NCBI GenBank assembly: GCA_947496465.1
Contig: CANMCX010000003.1
Location: 186,001-250,000 of the forward strand
Direction: 5' to 3'
Source of the DNA: Marinifilum_A sediminis
GTDB lineage: Bacteria > Bacteroidota > Bacteroidia > Bacteroidales > Marinifilaceae
Length of the DNA: 64,000 nucleotides
In this document: piece by piece, positions 50,570 through 59,316 of the stretch
How positions within the stretch are numbered: position 1 is the first letter of the stretch
Layout: each line of letters begins with the position of its first letter
Position numbers and translations under genes: made by a program
Notes under the pieces: generated by a model
Seen by the model: only the letters and a program-made list of their open reading frames with translations
The model's database searches: none
What the model was told of the DNA's origin: nothing

Positions 50570-52039
50570 TTAAGGTGTAGATGTTTTTAGTTTGTACGGT
50601 ATTCTTTTTGTTTTACGTTTAGCTATCAATAAGAACCAGGTAAAAGCCAATGATGCTATTAAAATACCTATTGTGTACCCTAGGTATAGATCAATATTTA
50701 AACCACCATTCATATGTGGTGCAACTAGAAAGTAGGTGAAACAGATCGCCGTCATAAAAGTTGCTGGAATACTTAACAGCCAGTGATTTTTCTTTTGTTC
50801 TACCAAATACATAGCAGCTGTCCAAAGCATAACCATCGCTAACAATTGATTGAATAAGCCAAGAAACTTCCATATTGTACCAAAGCTGAGTTGTGATAGA
50901 ATAAATCCTGTAACAAATAAAGGAATTGATACTAGTAACCTGCTTTTTAATGATTTTTGTTCGAGTTTAAATAAATCTGCTATCATTAATCGGGCACTTC
51001 TAAAAGCTGTATCACCAGTTGTAATAGGACAGGCAATTACACCTACAATTGCAAAAATAGCTCCTACCTTACCTAGCCATGTATTACAGATTTCATTCAC
51101 GATCCAAGCTGGATTGTGACCAGAAATAAATGTGGAATTTAAATCTGATGTTGTACCGAAAAAATTCATAGCTGCCGTAGCCCAAATAATAGCTACAATT
51201 CCTTCTGCAATCATTGCTCCGTAAAATACAGGTCTACCATACGATTCTTTTTTCATACAACGAGCCATCATTGGTGATTGAGTTGAATGAAAACCAGAAA
51301 TGGCACCGCATGAAATTACAATAAACATCATTGGGTACAGTATGTTTTGAACTGGATTAGCATGCATATTTTTGAACTGATCAATTGATAATTCATGCAA
51401 TTGTAAACTTCCTGTTGCACCATTAAACATCATCACACCAGCAATACTGAAAGCCATAATTAATAAAGCAGCACCAAATATTGGATATATTTTCCCGATA
51501 ATCTTATTAATAGGAAGTAGTGTAGCAATTAAGTAATATCCGAAGATTCCGTACAACCAATAGTGCAATCCTCCACCTGTTAAATCTTTTAGTAAACCAG
51601 CTGGTCCGGTAACAAATGCAACGCCAACCATTATTAGTAATCCAAAGGTTATTATTGCCAATAATATTTTGGCAATTACTCCTAGATATTTACCAACTAT
51701 TTCAGGTAAACTGGCACCATCATTTCTAATGGAAAGCATACCCGAGAAATAATCATGTACACCTCCCATAAAGATACACCCAAAAACGATCCATATGTAT
51801 GAAACTGGACCGTACATTGCGCCAAGAATGGCACCGAAAATAGGACCTAAGCCAGCTATATTTAAAAATTGAATGGTAAACATCTTCCAGGTCGGCATTG
51901 GAATAAAATCAACGCCATCTCCTAGTCGAACCGCGGGTGTTTTTATTTTATTATTCGCACCAAAAAAATGTTCTATAAATTTTCCGTAAATAAAGTATCC
52001 AAGAATTAAGGCAAGTATTGCACTTATAAAAGTTATCAT
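50570..52039 (-). CDS. cstA: CstA family peptide/pyruvate-type transporter, short form
   Basis: A 489-residue inner membrane protein of the carbon starvation CstA family, with about 12-13 hydrophobic segments. Signatures: NIAGLGPIFGAILGAMYGPVSYIWIVFGCIFMGGVHDYFSGMLSIRNDGASLPEIVGKYLG near the N-terminus (read in pieces), SGFHSTQSPMMARCM, GDTAFRSARLMIADLF and a C-terminal hydrophobic end. E. coli CstA and BtsT are about 700 residues; the Bacteroidota form is commonly about 480, so this is not a truncation. Members import peptides or pyruvate; the substrate here is unknown. Monocistronic; a -7 element TATTTTTG lies at 52065-52072. Confidence 0.92.
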   Translation of the reverse strand: MITFISAILALILGYFIYGKFIEHFFGANNKIKTPAVRLGDGVDFIPMPTWKMFTIQFLNIAGLGPIFGAILGAMYGPVSYIWIVFGCIFMGGVHDYFSGMLSIRNDGASLPEIVGKYLGVIAKILLAIITFGLLIMVGVAFVTGPAGLLKDLTGGGLHYWLYGIFGYYLIATLLPINKIIGKIYPIFGAALLIMAFSIAGVMMFNGATGSLQLHELSIDQFKNMHANPVQNILYPMMFIVISCGAISGFHSTQSPMMARCMKKESYGRPVFYGAMIAEGIVAIIWATAAMNFFGTTSDLNSTFISGHNPAWIVNEICNTWLGKVGAIFAIVGVIACPITTGDTAFRSARLMIADLFKLEQKSLKSRLLVSIPLFVTGFILSQLSFGTIWKFLGLFNQLLAMVMLWTAAMYLVEQKKNHWLLSIPATFMTAICFTYFLVAPHMNGGLNIDLYLGYTIGILIASLAFTWFLLIAKRKTKRIPYKLKTSTP

Positions 52040-52064
52040 ACAATCGAATTCATAAATTAAATAC

Positions 52065-52072
52065 CAAAAATA
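52065..52072 (-). promoter_or_regulatory. cstA: Probable -7 element for cstA
   Basis: TATTTTTG on the minus strand matches TAnnTTTG, 25 bases before the ATG. No -33 TTTG at the usual spacing. Confidence 0.4.
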
Positions 52073-52522
52073 ATGAATTTATTATATCCAGCATTCTTTC
52101 TATTTGAACTGACCTCTTTTCGTTAGGTTTAAAACTTGTGTGAATAAATAAGTGATGGTAAAAGAATTTTTTCAGTAAATAATTGACTGTTTGAATGCCT
52201 AAACAGCTTTCTATTTGATGAATATGAATAAACAAAATAATTTGTTGTAGCTTTGCTTAAATTTCATTAAAACAGATGGATAGATGTTTTGTTCTGTTGC
52301 CATTTTCTTAGGATCGAACACTCACTATCTAGATTTGTTTTAAGTACTCTAATCTTTATATTTGCTAAGCTCTGATTTTAATGAATTCAATTGAATGATG
52401 AGCAAACCTGAATAAAAAATAATAATTAGTGATTAGTTGATTCTAAGGTGGATGTATTATCACTTGCGATAATTACTTCAATTAGCTTCAACATCAAAAA
52501 CTGATGATAAAATACATATAGA
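52073..52522. other. Intergenic region between cstA and etfB
   Basis: No gene that I would support. It holds a consensus plus-strand promoter (52334-52364), another isolated TAGCTTTG at 52248-52255, and a leader of about 150 bases to etfB containing a small hairpin ATTATC-N6-GATAAT (52456-52473). Open frames here are short or lack any recognisable features. Confidence 0.6.
52334..52364 (+). promoter_or_regulatory. Consensus promoter of the etf operon
   Basis: TTTG at 52334-52337, 19 bases, then TATATTTG at 52357-52364. Start of transcription about 52369, leaving an unusually long leader of about 154 bases before etfB. Confidence 0.7.
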
Positions 52523-53398
52523 ATGAAAGGTTTAAAAATTGTTGTTCTTGCCAAGCAGGTTCCCGATACCAGAAATGTTGGGAAAGATGCGATGAAAGCG
52601 GATGGAACTGTGAACAGAGCGGCTTTGCCGGCAATCTTCAACCCTGAAGATTTGAATGCATTAGAGCAAGCATTACGTTTGAAAGATAAATATGAAGGAA
52701 CCGAAGTTACATTATTGACTATGGGACCGGGTAGAGCTGCGGAAATTATTCGCGAAGGTTTATATCGTGGAGCAGACAATGGAATCCTTTTGTCGGATCG
52801 TGCTTTTGCAGGTTCTGATACTTTGGCAACTTCTTATGCATTGTCATGTACTCTAGAAAAAATGGGTAAGATTGACATTATCATCGCAGGTCGTCAGGCA
52901 ATTGATGGTGATACTGCTCAGGTTGGACCTCAGGTTGCTGAGAAGTTAGGTATTCCTCAAATTACTTATGCTGAAGATGTAGTATCTGCAGAAAAAGGTA
53001 AGATTGTAGTTAAGCGTCGTTTAGAGCGTGGTGTTGAGACTGTAGAAGGTAAATTACCTATGGTAGTTACAGTTAATGCTTCTGCTCCTGAGTGTCGCCC
53101 TCGTAATGCTAAATTTGTAATGAAATACAAGCATGCAAGAGCGGTATCAGAAATGCAAAATGCAGATGAAGATTATATCGCATTACATAACAATCGTCCC
53201 TACTTAAATATTGGCGAATGGAGTGTTAATGATATTGAAACCAAAGCTGAAGAGCTTGGTTTGACTGGTTCTCCTACTAAAGTAAAAACTATTGAAAATG
53301 TAGTTTTCCAGGCTAAAGAAGCTAAGGTTCTTGAGCCAACTGATGCAGATATGGGTGAGTTAATGAAAGAATTAATTGCTAACCACACTATCGGGTAG
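52523..53398 (+). CDS. etfB: Electron transfer flavoprotein subunit beta
   Basis: A 291-residue ETF beta subunit (FixA type), holding AMP or, in bifurcating forms, a second FAD, and passing electrons from acyl-CoA dehydrogenase. GLKIVVLAKQVPDTRN at the start, NPEDLNALEQALRLKDKYEGTEVTLLTMGP, GADNGILLSDRAFAGSDTLATSYAL, IIAGRQAIDGDTAQVGPQVAEKLGIPQITYA (the ETF-beta signature). It heads an operon with etfA (50-base gap) and an acyl-CoA dehydrogenase. Whether the pair bifurcates cannot be settled by eye. Confidence 0.96.
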   Translation: MKGLKIVVLAKQVPDTRNVGKDAMKADGTVNRAALPAIFNPEDLNALEQALRLKDKYEGTEVTLLTMGPGRAAEIIREGLYRGADNGILLSDRAFAGSDTLATSYALSCTLEKMGKIDIIIAGRQAIDGDTAQVGPQVAEKLGIPQITYAEDVVSAEKGKIVVKRRLERGVETVEGKLPMVVTVNASAPECRPRNAKFVMKYKHARAVSEMQNADEDYIALHNNRPYLNIGEWSVNDIETKAEELGLTGSPTKVKTIENVVFQAKEAKVLEPTDADMGELMKELIANHTIG

Positions 53399-53418
53399 AG
53401 ACGTAGCATGCTATGTCT
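53399..53418. repeat. 20-base near-perfect palindrome between etfB and etfA
   Basis: AGACGTAGCATGCTATGTCT, symmetrical except for one G-T position, starting right after the etfB stop. It could act as an RNA hairpin with almost no loop or as a dyad for a DNA-binding protein. Confidence 0.6.
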
Positions 53419-53448
53419 GTACAAAGTAAAATTTAAAAAAAAGAAACC

Positions 53449-54468
53449 GTGAATAACGTATTTGTATATTGCGAAATAGAAGAAGGTCAAGTTGCTGATG
53501 TGAGTCTTGAACTTCTTACCAAAGGTAGAAAGCTAGCTGATGATTTAAAGTGTGAGTTAGAAGCTATCGTAATTGGAGAGAATCTTAAAGGTGTTGAGAA
53601 GCAAATTATGCCTTATGGAGTTGATAAAGTTTGGATTGCTGATGATAAGCGTTTGTATCCATACACAACCCTGCCTCATACATCTATTATTGTGAAATTA
53701 TTCGAGGAAGTAAAGCCACAAATCGCTTTGATGGGTGCTACAAGCATTGGTCGTGATTTAGGTCCTCGTGTATCTTCTGCTCTTCACTCAGGTTTGACTG
53801 CAGATTGTACCAGTCTTGTAATCGGTGACCACACAGATAAGAAGAACAAGAAAGATTATAAGGATTTGTTGTATCAAATTCGTCCAGCATTCGGTGGTAA
53901 CATTGTTGCTACTATCATTAACCCTGATTGTCGTCCACAGATGGCAACTGTTCGTGAAGGGGTAATGAAGAAAGAAGTTCGTTCTGATGCTTACAAAGGA
54001 AAAGTTAATAAGCTAGATGTTGAGAAGTATGTGAATGCTGAAGATTTCGTTGTAAAAGTGATTGAACGTCACATGGAGAAATCTAAAGTAAATATCAAGA
54101 ACGCTGGTATTATTGTAGCTGGTGGTTATGGTGTTGGTTCAAAAGCAAACTTCGATTTGTTAACTGAGTTGGCTGAGGTAATTGGTGGTGAAGTGGGAGC
54201 TTCTCGTGCTGCTGTTGATGCAGGTTTCGCTTCTCACGAGCGTCAAATTGGTCAAACTGGTGTAACTGTACGTCCTAAGTTGTATATCGCTTGCGGTATT
54301 TCAGGTCAGATTCAGCATACTGCAGGTATGGAAGAATCAGCTATGGTAATCGCGATCAATACAGATAAGAATGCACCAATCAACAACTTTGCTGATTACG
54401 TGATTACAGGTGATATTGCTACTGTATTACCAAAAATGATTAAGCAGTACAAAGAGAATACGAAGTAA
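53449..54468 (+). CDS. etfA: Electron transfer flavoprotein subunit alpha
   Basis: A 339-residue ETF alpha subunit (FixB type), GTG start. N-terminal domain with NNVFVYCEIEEGQVADVSLELLTKGRKLAD; C-terminal FAD-binding domain with AGIIVAGGYGVGSKANF, GGEVGASRAAVDAGF, RQIGQTGVTVRPKLYIACGISGQIQHTAGM and VIAINTDKNAPINNFADYVITGD, the ETF-alpha signature. Partner of etfB upstream and of the acyl-CoA dehydrogenase 51 bases downstream. Confidence 0.97.
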   Translation: MNNVFVYCEIEEGQVADVSLELLTKGRKLADDLKCELEAIVIGENLKGVEKQIMPYGVDKVWIADDKRLYPYTTLPHTSIIVKLFEEVKPQIALMGATSIGRDLGPRVSSALHSGLTADCTSLVIGDHTDKKNKKDYKDLLYQIRPAFGGNIVATIINPDCRPQMATVREGVMKKEVRSDAYKGKVNKLDVEKYVNAEDFVVKVIERHMEKSKVNIKNAGIIVAGGYGVGSKANFDLLTELAEVIGGEVGASRAAVDAGFASHERQIGQTGVTVRPKLYIACGISGQIQHTAGMEESAMVIAINTDKNAPINNFADYVITGDIATVLPKMIKQYKENTK

Positions 54469-54519
54469 TTCGATATTTCTTTTTAGCTTAAATTATTAAC
54501 AAAAAAAACATCCAAAGAA

Positions 54520-56235
54520 ATGGCTAATTTCTATACAGATAATGAGGATATGAAGTTCCACCTGGATCATCCTCTAATGAAAAAAATTGTTGCACTTAAA
54601 GAGCGCAACTTCGAAGATAAAGAGAAGTACGATTATGCACCATTGGATTTTGAAGATGCAATGGATTCTTACGATCGCACTTTAGAAATCGTTGGTGAGA
54701 TTTGTGGTGATATTATTGGACCTAACGCCGAAGGTGTTGACCAAGAAGGACCACGTGTTGAAAACGATCGTGTTATTTATGCGAAAGGAACTGCTGAAAA
54801 TCACGAAGCACTAACAAAAGCAGGTTTAATTGGTATGTCTCTTCCTCGTGAATACGATGGATTGAATTTTCCAATGGTACCTTATGTAATGGCTGCTGAA
54901 TTGGTATCTCGTGCCGATGGTGGTTTTGCTAACATTTGGGGACTTCAGGATTGTGCTGAAACAATTCATGAGTTTGCTTCAAAAGAGCAGAAAGAAAACT
55001 ATCTTCCTCGCTTTGCAAAAGGTGCTACTGCTGCAATGGATTTGACTGAGCCAGATGCTGGTTCTGACCTTCAGGCTGTACAGTTAAAAGCAACTTACAA
55101 CAAAGAAGAAGATCAGTGGTATTTGAATGGTGTTAAGCGTTTCATTACCAATGGTGATGGTGATGTTTCATTGGTTCTTGCTCGTTCTGAAGAAGGAACT
55201 TCTGATGGTCGTGGTTTGTCTATGTATATCTATGACAAAAAACACCTGGCAGTAAAAGTTCGTCGTATCGAGCACAAAATGGGAATTATTGGTTCTCCAA
55301 CTTGTGAGTTGGTATTTACTAACGCTCCTGCCGAATTGGTTGGTTCTCGAAAAATGGGATTGATCAAATATGTAATGTCATTAATGAACGGTGCACGTTT
55401 AGGTGTAGGTGCTCAATCTGTAGGTATCGCTGAAGCAGCTTACCGTGAAGGTTTAGCTTACGCTAAAGAACGTCGTCAGTTTGGTAAAGCAATTATCGAA
55501 TTCCCTGCGGTTTACGAAATGCTTACAAACATGGAAGCGAAATTGAATGCTTCTCGTTCAGTATTATATGAAACAGCTCGTTTTGTTGATGTTTACAAAG
55601 CATACTTCCACATTTCTCAAGATCGTTCTTTAGATAAAGAAGAGAGAATGGATATGAAAAAATATCAGAAAATAGCTGATGTATTCACTCCATTATTGAA
55701 GTTATTTGCTTCTGAATTTTGTAATGAGGTTGCTTACGATTCATTGCAGATTCATGCAGGTTCGGGTTATATGAAAGATTACCCAATTGAGCGTTTGGTT
55801 CGTGATGCACGTATTACTAATATTTACGAAGGAACTACTCAGTTACAGGTTGTAGCTGCTGTTCGTGGAGTAACTACTGGTGCATATTTAGCTCAAATTA
55901 AGGAGTATGAAGCTTCTGATTTAAATCCTCAGTACGAATACATCAGAACTACTTTAAAAGGTATGACTGCGAAGTACGAAGAAGCTGTAGCTAAAGTAAA
56001 CGAAATTAATGCTACTGCTGATCACAACGATTTCCTTGATTTCCATGCTCGTCGTTTAGTTGAGATGGCAGGATATATCATTATGGGATACTTGTTGTTG
56101 ACTGATACTACTAGAAATGACAAATACAAAGCTTCATGTGAAGTATTCGTTAAAATGGGTAAAGCAAAAGTTGCTTCTTACCTAGAATACATCAGTTCTT
56201 CAGAATTGAAAGATCTTGGTATTTTCAAGAAATAA
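54520..56235 (+). CDS. Acyl-CoA dehydrogenase
   Basis: A 571-residue flavoenzyme that oxidises an acyl-CoA to the enoyl-CoA and hands electrons to the ETF encoded upstream. Seen: MSLPREYDGLNFPMVPYVMAAEL, AMDLTEPDAGSDLQAVQ (FAD/substrate), NGVKRFITNGD, VRRIEHKMGIIGSPTCELVF, YAKERRQFGKAI and IHAGSGYMKDYPIERLVRDARITNIYEGTTQLQ, with the probable catalytic Glu in YEGT. The C-terminal 130 residues exceed the classical 380-residue core, a form seen in Bacteroidota. Substrate chain length unknown. Last gene of the etf operon; terminator at 56260. Confidence 0.95.
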   Translation: MANFYTDNEDMKFHLDHPLMKKIVALKERNFEDKEKYDYAPLDFEDAMDSYDRTLEIVGEICGDIIGPNAEGVDQEGPRVENDRVIYAKGTAENHEALTKAGLIGMSLPREYDGLNFPMVPYVMAAELVSRADGGFANIWGLQDCAETIHEFASKEQKENYLPRFAKGATAAMDLTEPDAGSDLQAVQLKATYNKEEDQWYLNGVKRFITNGDGDVSLVLARSEEGTSDGRGLSMYIYDKKHLAVKVRRIEHKMGIIGSPTCELVFTNAPAELVGSRKMGLIKYVMSLMNGARLGVGAQSVGIAEAAYREGLAYAKERRQFGKAIIEFPAVYEMLTNMEAKLNASRSVLYETARFVDVYKAYFHISQDRSLDKEERMDMKKYQKIADVFTPLLKLFASEFCNEVAYDSLQIHAGSGYMKDYPIERLVRDARITNIYEGTTQLQVVAAVRGVTTGAYLAQIKEYEASDLNPQYEYIRTTLKGMTAKYEEAVAKVNEINATADHNDFLDFHARRLVEMAGYIIMGYLLLTDTTRNDKYKASCEVFVKMGKAKVASYLEYISSSELKDLGIFKK

Positions 56236-56253
56236 TTAAGTTTTAAAACTTAA
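56236..56253. repeat. 18-base perfect palindrome after the acyl-CoA dehydrogenase gene
   Basis: TTAAGTTTTAAAACTTAA overlaps the end of the coding region's stop and lies just before the terminator. AT-only pairs make it a weak hairpin. Confidence 0.5.
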
Positions 56254-56259
56254 GCTTAG

Positions 56260-56288
56260 GAGGCTTCCATTATGGAAGCCTCTTTTTT
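56260..56288 (+). terminator. Terminator of the etf operon
   Basis: GAGGCTTCCA and TGGAAGCCTC, perfect 10-bp stem, 3-base loop, then T6. Confidence 0.92.
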
Positions 56289-56350
56289 ATGCATTCAATT
56301 CCAATGTTAAATTTTCGTTAAGTCGAATTAACCTTTCCTTAAAATGTTTA

Positions 56351-56383
56351 CTTGTGTATCTTCTTTTAAAGCCATTAGTTTTG
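56351..56383 (+). promoter_or_regulatory. Possible promoter of the first porin gene
   Basis: CTTG at 56351-56354, 21 bases, then TAGTTTTG (56376-56383), a full -7 match with a weak -33. A second candidate, TACATTTA at 56481-56488, would start transcription after the first in-frame ATG (56491) and favours the ATG at 56530. Confidence 0.4.
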
Positions 56384-56529
56384 CCGCATGTTATTAAGAT
56401 AATGTGTCGATTGAATTGCATTTTGATTACCAACTACTGTAGGAAGGATTATTTATTCTTAATCTAACAATTCAATTTGTTACATTTAGCATGCAAAATA
56501 CTAAACGCCTAATTATAAATCGATTTAAA

Positions 56530-57726
56530 ATGAAAAAACACTATTTTATTGCCTGCTGCTTATGTCTTTTGGCAGGAAGTCTATTTGCGCAAGATTCTAA
56601 TAATTTAAAACTAAGCGTCAACAAAGGCTCTCTTCAAGTTGCAACTGACGATGGTCAGTTTAAATTTGGAATGGGAGGACGTGTATACATGGATGCTGCA
56701 GCTTATTTCGATGATGAAACTGATTTAAGTAGCGGAAGTGAAATTCGTGACATTCGCTTATTAATGAAAGCTACTCTTTGGAAAAAATGGGATGCTAAAA
56801 TTAATATTGGTTTTGCCGATGGAGCAGTTTCTCTTAAAGATGTTTGGTTGATGCATAAGATAAATAAAAACAGTTTCGTTCGAGCAGGACATTTTCTTGA
56901 GCCTTTCGGTATTGAACAAACTGAAAGTTCGAAAACAACCAAGTTTATGCATGCATCGAGCACGGTTGAAGCTTTTCGACCAGGGAGAAATTTAGGAATA
57001 TCGTATGCTAATTGGGGAAAGAAAAGATTCTGGGAAATTGGTTTATTTGGTAGCGATACCAATAACAAGACTGAAGGTGATGAAGGATATGGTTTAACTT
57101 CAAGATTAGCTTTTGCTCCTATAAATAGCGACGATGGAATTTTTCATATTGGTGTTTCCGGAACATACCGAACAGCGGATGCCGCAGGTTTTGACGAACA
57201 TGATGATCCAAATCCTGAATTTATTAGATATCGCTCTAGAGCTGCAACTCATATCGAAAGAAGAAGGTTTATTGATGCTAAAGTTAATCATGCTGAAAGT
57301 CAAGTGAAAATAGGCTTAGAGATGATTGCTGCAAATGGACCGATATCATTTCAAGGGGAATATATTGAAGCATCAGTTTCAAGAAAATCAGATTATGAGG
57401 ATTATGATTCGCAAGGATGGTATGCACAGCTAGGATGGTTGCTTAAAGGTGGAGATTACAAGTATAAAATGAAATCAGCACGTTTGGCTAAACCAGATCC
57501 TGGTTCAGTTGAATTTCTTGCCAGGTACAACGTAACTGACTTGAATCATACTGATTCAAATATAATGGGTGGAAAACAAAAAGATTTAACTTTAGGATGT
57601 ACATGGTATGTAAATCACAACATTTTAATGAAATTTAATTTTACCAATGTTGAGTTGGATGAATATGCATTAAATGGAGAAGAGAACTTTAATATGATAC
57701 AAACCCGATTGCAGTTTTCTTTTTAA
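56530..57726 (+). CDS. Porin of the phosphate-selective porin O/P type, copy 1
   Basis: A 398-residue outer membrane barrel. The frame reaches back to an ATG at 56491, but the ATG at 56530 starts the signal peptide MKKHYFIACCLCLLAGSLFAQ. The mature protein is like OprO/OprP-type porins: GGRVYMDAAAYFDDE, IRDIRLLMKATLWKKWDAKINIGFADGAVSLKDVWLMHK, FVRAGHFLEPFGIEQTESSKTT, VEAFRPGRNLGI, and a C-terminal FNMIQTRLQFSF with the barrel-end Phe. 'Phosphate-selective' is only a family name; the solute is not known. A tandem paralog follows at 57872, separated by a terminator, so they can be regulated separately. Confidence 0.9.
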   Translation: MKKHYFIACCLCLLAGSLFAQDSNNLKLSVNKGSLQVATDDGQFKFGMGGRVYMDAAAYFDDETDLSSGSEIRDIRLLMKATLWKKWDAKINIGFADGAVSLKDVWLMHKINKNSFVRAGHFLEPFGIEQTESSKTTKFMHASSTVEAFRPGRNLGISYANWGKKRFWEIGLFGSDTNNKTEGDEGYGLTSRLAFAPINSDDGIFHIGVSGTYRTADAAGFDEHDDPNPEFIRYRSRAATHIERRRFIDAKVNHAESQVKIGLEMIAANGPISFQGEYIEASVSRKSDYEDYDSQGWYAQLGWLLKGGDYKYKMKSARLAKPDPGSVEFLARYNVTDLNHTDSNIMGGKQKDLTLGCTWYVNHNILMKFNFTNVELDEYALNGEENFNMIQTRLQFSF

Positions 57727-57752
57727 TGAAATAAATTAAGAAAAGTAAAAGG

Positions 57753-57783
57753 AAGGTGTTATTCTCAGAATAACACCTTTTTA
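57753..57783 (+). terminator. Terminator of the first porin gene
   Basis: AAGGTGTTATTCT and AGAATAACACCTT arms with almost no loop, followed by T5. Confidence 0.88.
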
Positions 57784-57831
57784 ATGCACTAATTTATTCT
57801 TATTCTAATTTTATGTATGATTATATTTGTT

Positions 57832-57839
57832 TTCTATTA
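57832..57839 (+). promoter_or_regulatory. Probable -7 element for the second porin gene
   Basis: TATATTTG, full TAnnTTTG match, 33 bases before the ATG at 57872. No TTTG at the -33 distance. Confidence 0.5.
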
Positions 57840-57871
57840 TGTTCTATCATTAAAATTAGCTAAGTATTAAA

Positions 57872-59113
57872 ATGAAAAGAGTTTCTTTAATTTTTCTTTT
57901 GTCTCTTGTTTTTACGAGTCATATATTATCACAAAACAATTTTACACTTAATAGATTTCTAAAGAAAGACAGTTATAAGTTTCAAACAAAAAATGAGCAG
58001 TTTAGGTTTGAGTTTGGTGGAAGAATGTTTGCAGATGCTGCCATTTATTTTAATGATGAAACTGAATTAAAGAGTGGTGGAGAAATTAGAGATTTAAGAT
58101 TACGTCTGGATGCAGATTTTCGAACGAAATGGAGTGCTCGTATTAATATCGACTTTTCGGAATTGGAAGTATCTTTAAAAGATATTTTTATTAAATATAA
58201 AATTAATGAAAATTGCTTTGTAAGGGCAGGATATTTTTTTGAACCATTTGGAGTTGAGCAAACTGAAAGTACAAATGATATTAAATTTATGCATGTTTCG
58301 AGTTCGGTTGAAGCATTTAGACCTGGTCGAAATATAGGTGTAGAATACAATAGATGGAATGAATACTATTATTTAGGAGTAGGGATTTTTGGAAGCAAAA
58401 TAAACTACAGTAAGGAAAAAATAAATTCTTATAATTATTATGTTTATTCGAAGAGAGAAAAAAGTAAAGCTGAACTTAGTTTTGAAGATGGATATGGTTT
58501 TTCATCGCGTATGGTAATTGTTCCTGTTAAAACAGATCTTAATATATTGCACTTGGGTTTATCGGGTAATTACCGAATACTTGAAAACCTTTCTCGAAAG
58601 GATAGGTTGGTTCGATATTATTCAAGAGCAGGAACTCATATCGAAAAAGTAAATTTTCTTGATGTTGAATTAAATCATGTAAAATCTGAAATGAAATATG
58701 CAGTTGAACTTGTCGGGGCAATTAATAATTTTTCGTTTCAATCGGAGTTAATTAAGGTAAAAGTCAATAGAGAATCAGGCTATAAAAATTATAGTGCGGA
58801 TGGTTGGTATACTCAAGTTGCAATGCTCATAAAAGGAGGGAAATATTCTTATAAATCGAAATCAGCTAGATTAAATCGACCTAAAACAGGAGCAATTGAA
58901 ATATTAGCCAGATACAATGAAATGAGCCTAAATGATAGAGGCATATATGCAATGGGAGGCATGCAAAAAGATTATACTTTAGGCTGTAATTGGTATGCAA
59001 GTTCTAATATAATCCTGAAATTAAATGTTTCAAACATAGCTGTTGATCGCTATGCCCTTAATGGAATCGAAAATTTTAATATGATTCAAACCCGAGTGCA
59101 GTTTTCTTTTTAA
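57872..59113 (+). CDS. Porin of the phosphate-selective porin O/P type, copy 2
   Basis: A 413-residue paralog of the preceding porin, with signal peptide MKRVSLIFLLSLVFTSHILSQ. Shared blocks in the same order: FEFGGRMFADAAIYFNDETELKSGGEIRDLRL, EVSLKDIFIKYKIN, FVRAGYFFEPFGVEQTEST, VEAFRPGRNIGVEY, SRAGTHIEKVNF, and the terminal FNMIQTRVQFSF. It carries about 20 extra, Tyr/Lys-rich residues (INYSKEKINSYNYYVYSKRE) where copy 1 has a short turn, probably an enlarged surface loop. Codon use is more AT-rich than in copy 1 and no cysteine or other marker is added. Solute unknown. Ends at a terminator. Confidence 0.9.
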   Translation: MKRVSLIFLLSLVFTSHILSQNNFTLNRFLKKDSYKFQTKNEQFRFEFGGRMFADAAIYFNDETELKSGGEIRDLRLRLDADFRTKWSARINIDFSELEVSLKDIFIKYKINENCFVRAGYFFEPFGVEQTESTNDIKFMHVSSSVEAFRPGRNIGVEYNRWNEYYYLGVGIFGSKINYSKEKINSYNYYVYSKREKSKAELSFEDGYGFSSRMVIVPVKTDLNILHLGLSGNYRILENLSRKDRLVRYYSRAGTHIEKVNFLDVELNHVKSEMKYAVELVGAINNFSFQSELIKVKVNRESGYKNYSADGWYTQVAMLIKGGKYSYKSKSARLNRPKTGAIEILARYNEMSLNDRGIYAMGGMQKDYTLGCNWYASSNIILKLNVSNIAVDRYALNGIENFNMIQTRVQFSF

Positions 59114-59138
59114 TTGCTGAATGAAATTAATAAGTTGG

Positions 59139-59167
59139 AATGCTGCCCGTAAAAGCAGCATTTTTTG
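59139..59167 (+). terminator. Terminator of the second porin gene
   Basis: AATGCTGC and GCAGCATT, perfect 8-bp stem, 8-base loop, then T6. Confidence 0.88.
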
Positions 59168-59304
59168 TTTGGATTTAAACGATTTGTATGAACCATTTTT
59201 TTGTTAATTGTTTGATGTGTTAGCTAGATAAACTATTTTTTCTTACAATTTAAAATTACAATTCGATTCCCTGATAATTCAAATGCAATTCGATAATATC
59301 TGTA

Positions 59305-59312
59305 TATATTTG
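59305..59312 (+). promoter_or_regulatory. -7 element immediately upstream of the gene at 59317
   Basis: TATATTTG, full TAnnTTTG match, ending 4 bases before the ATG. By comparison with the SRP RNA promoter the start of transcription would fall on or next to the A of ATG. No -33 TTTG. Confidence 0.45.
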
Positions 59313-59316
59313 CCAT

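Noticed and set aside
52050..52235. 61-codon minus-strand frame upstream of cstA
   Set aside because: No recognisable features, overlaps the cstA promoter element, and composition is that of random AT-rich sequence.
56491..56529. Upstream ATG of the first porin
   Set aside because: It would put 13 residues before a proper signal peptide; the ATG at 56530 starts that peptide directly.
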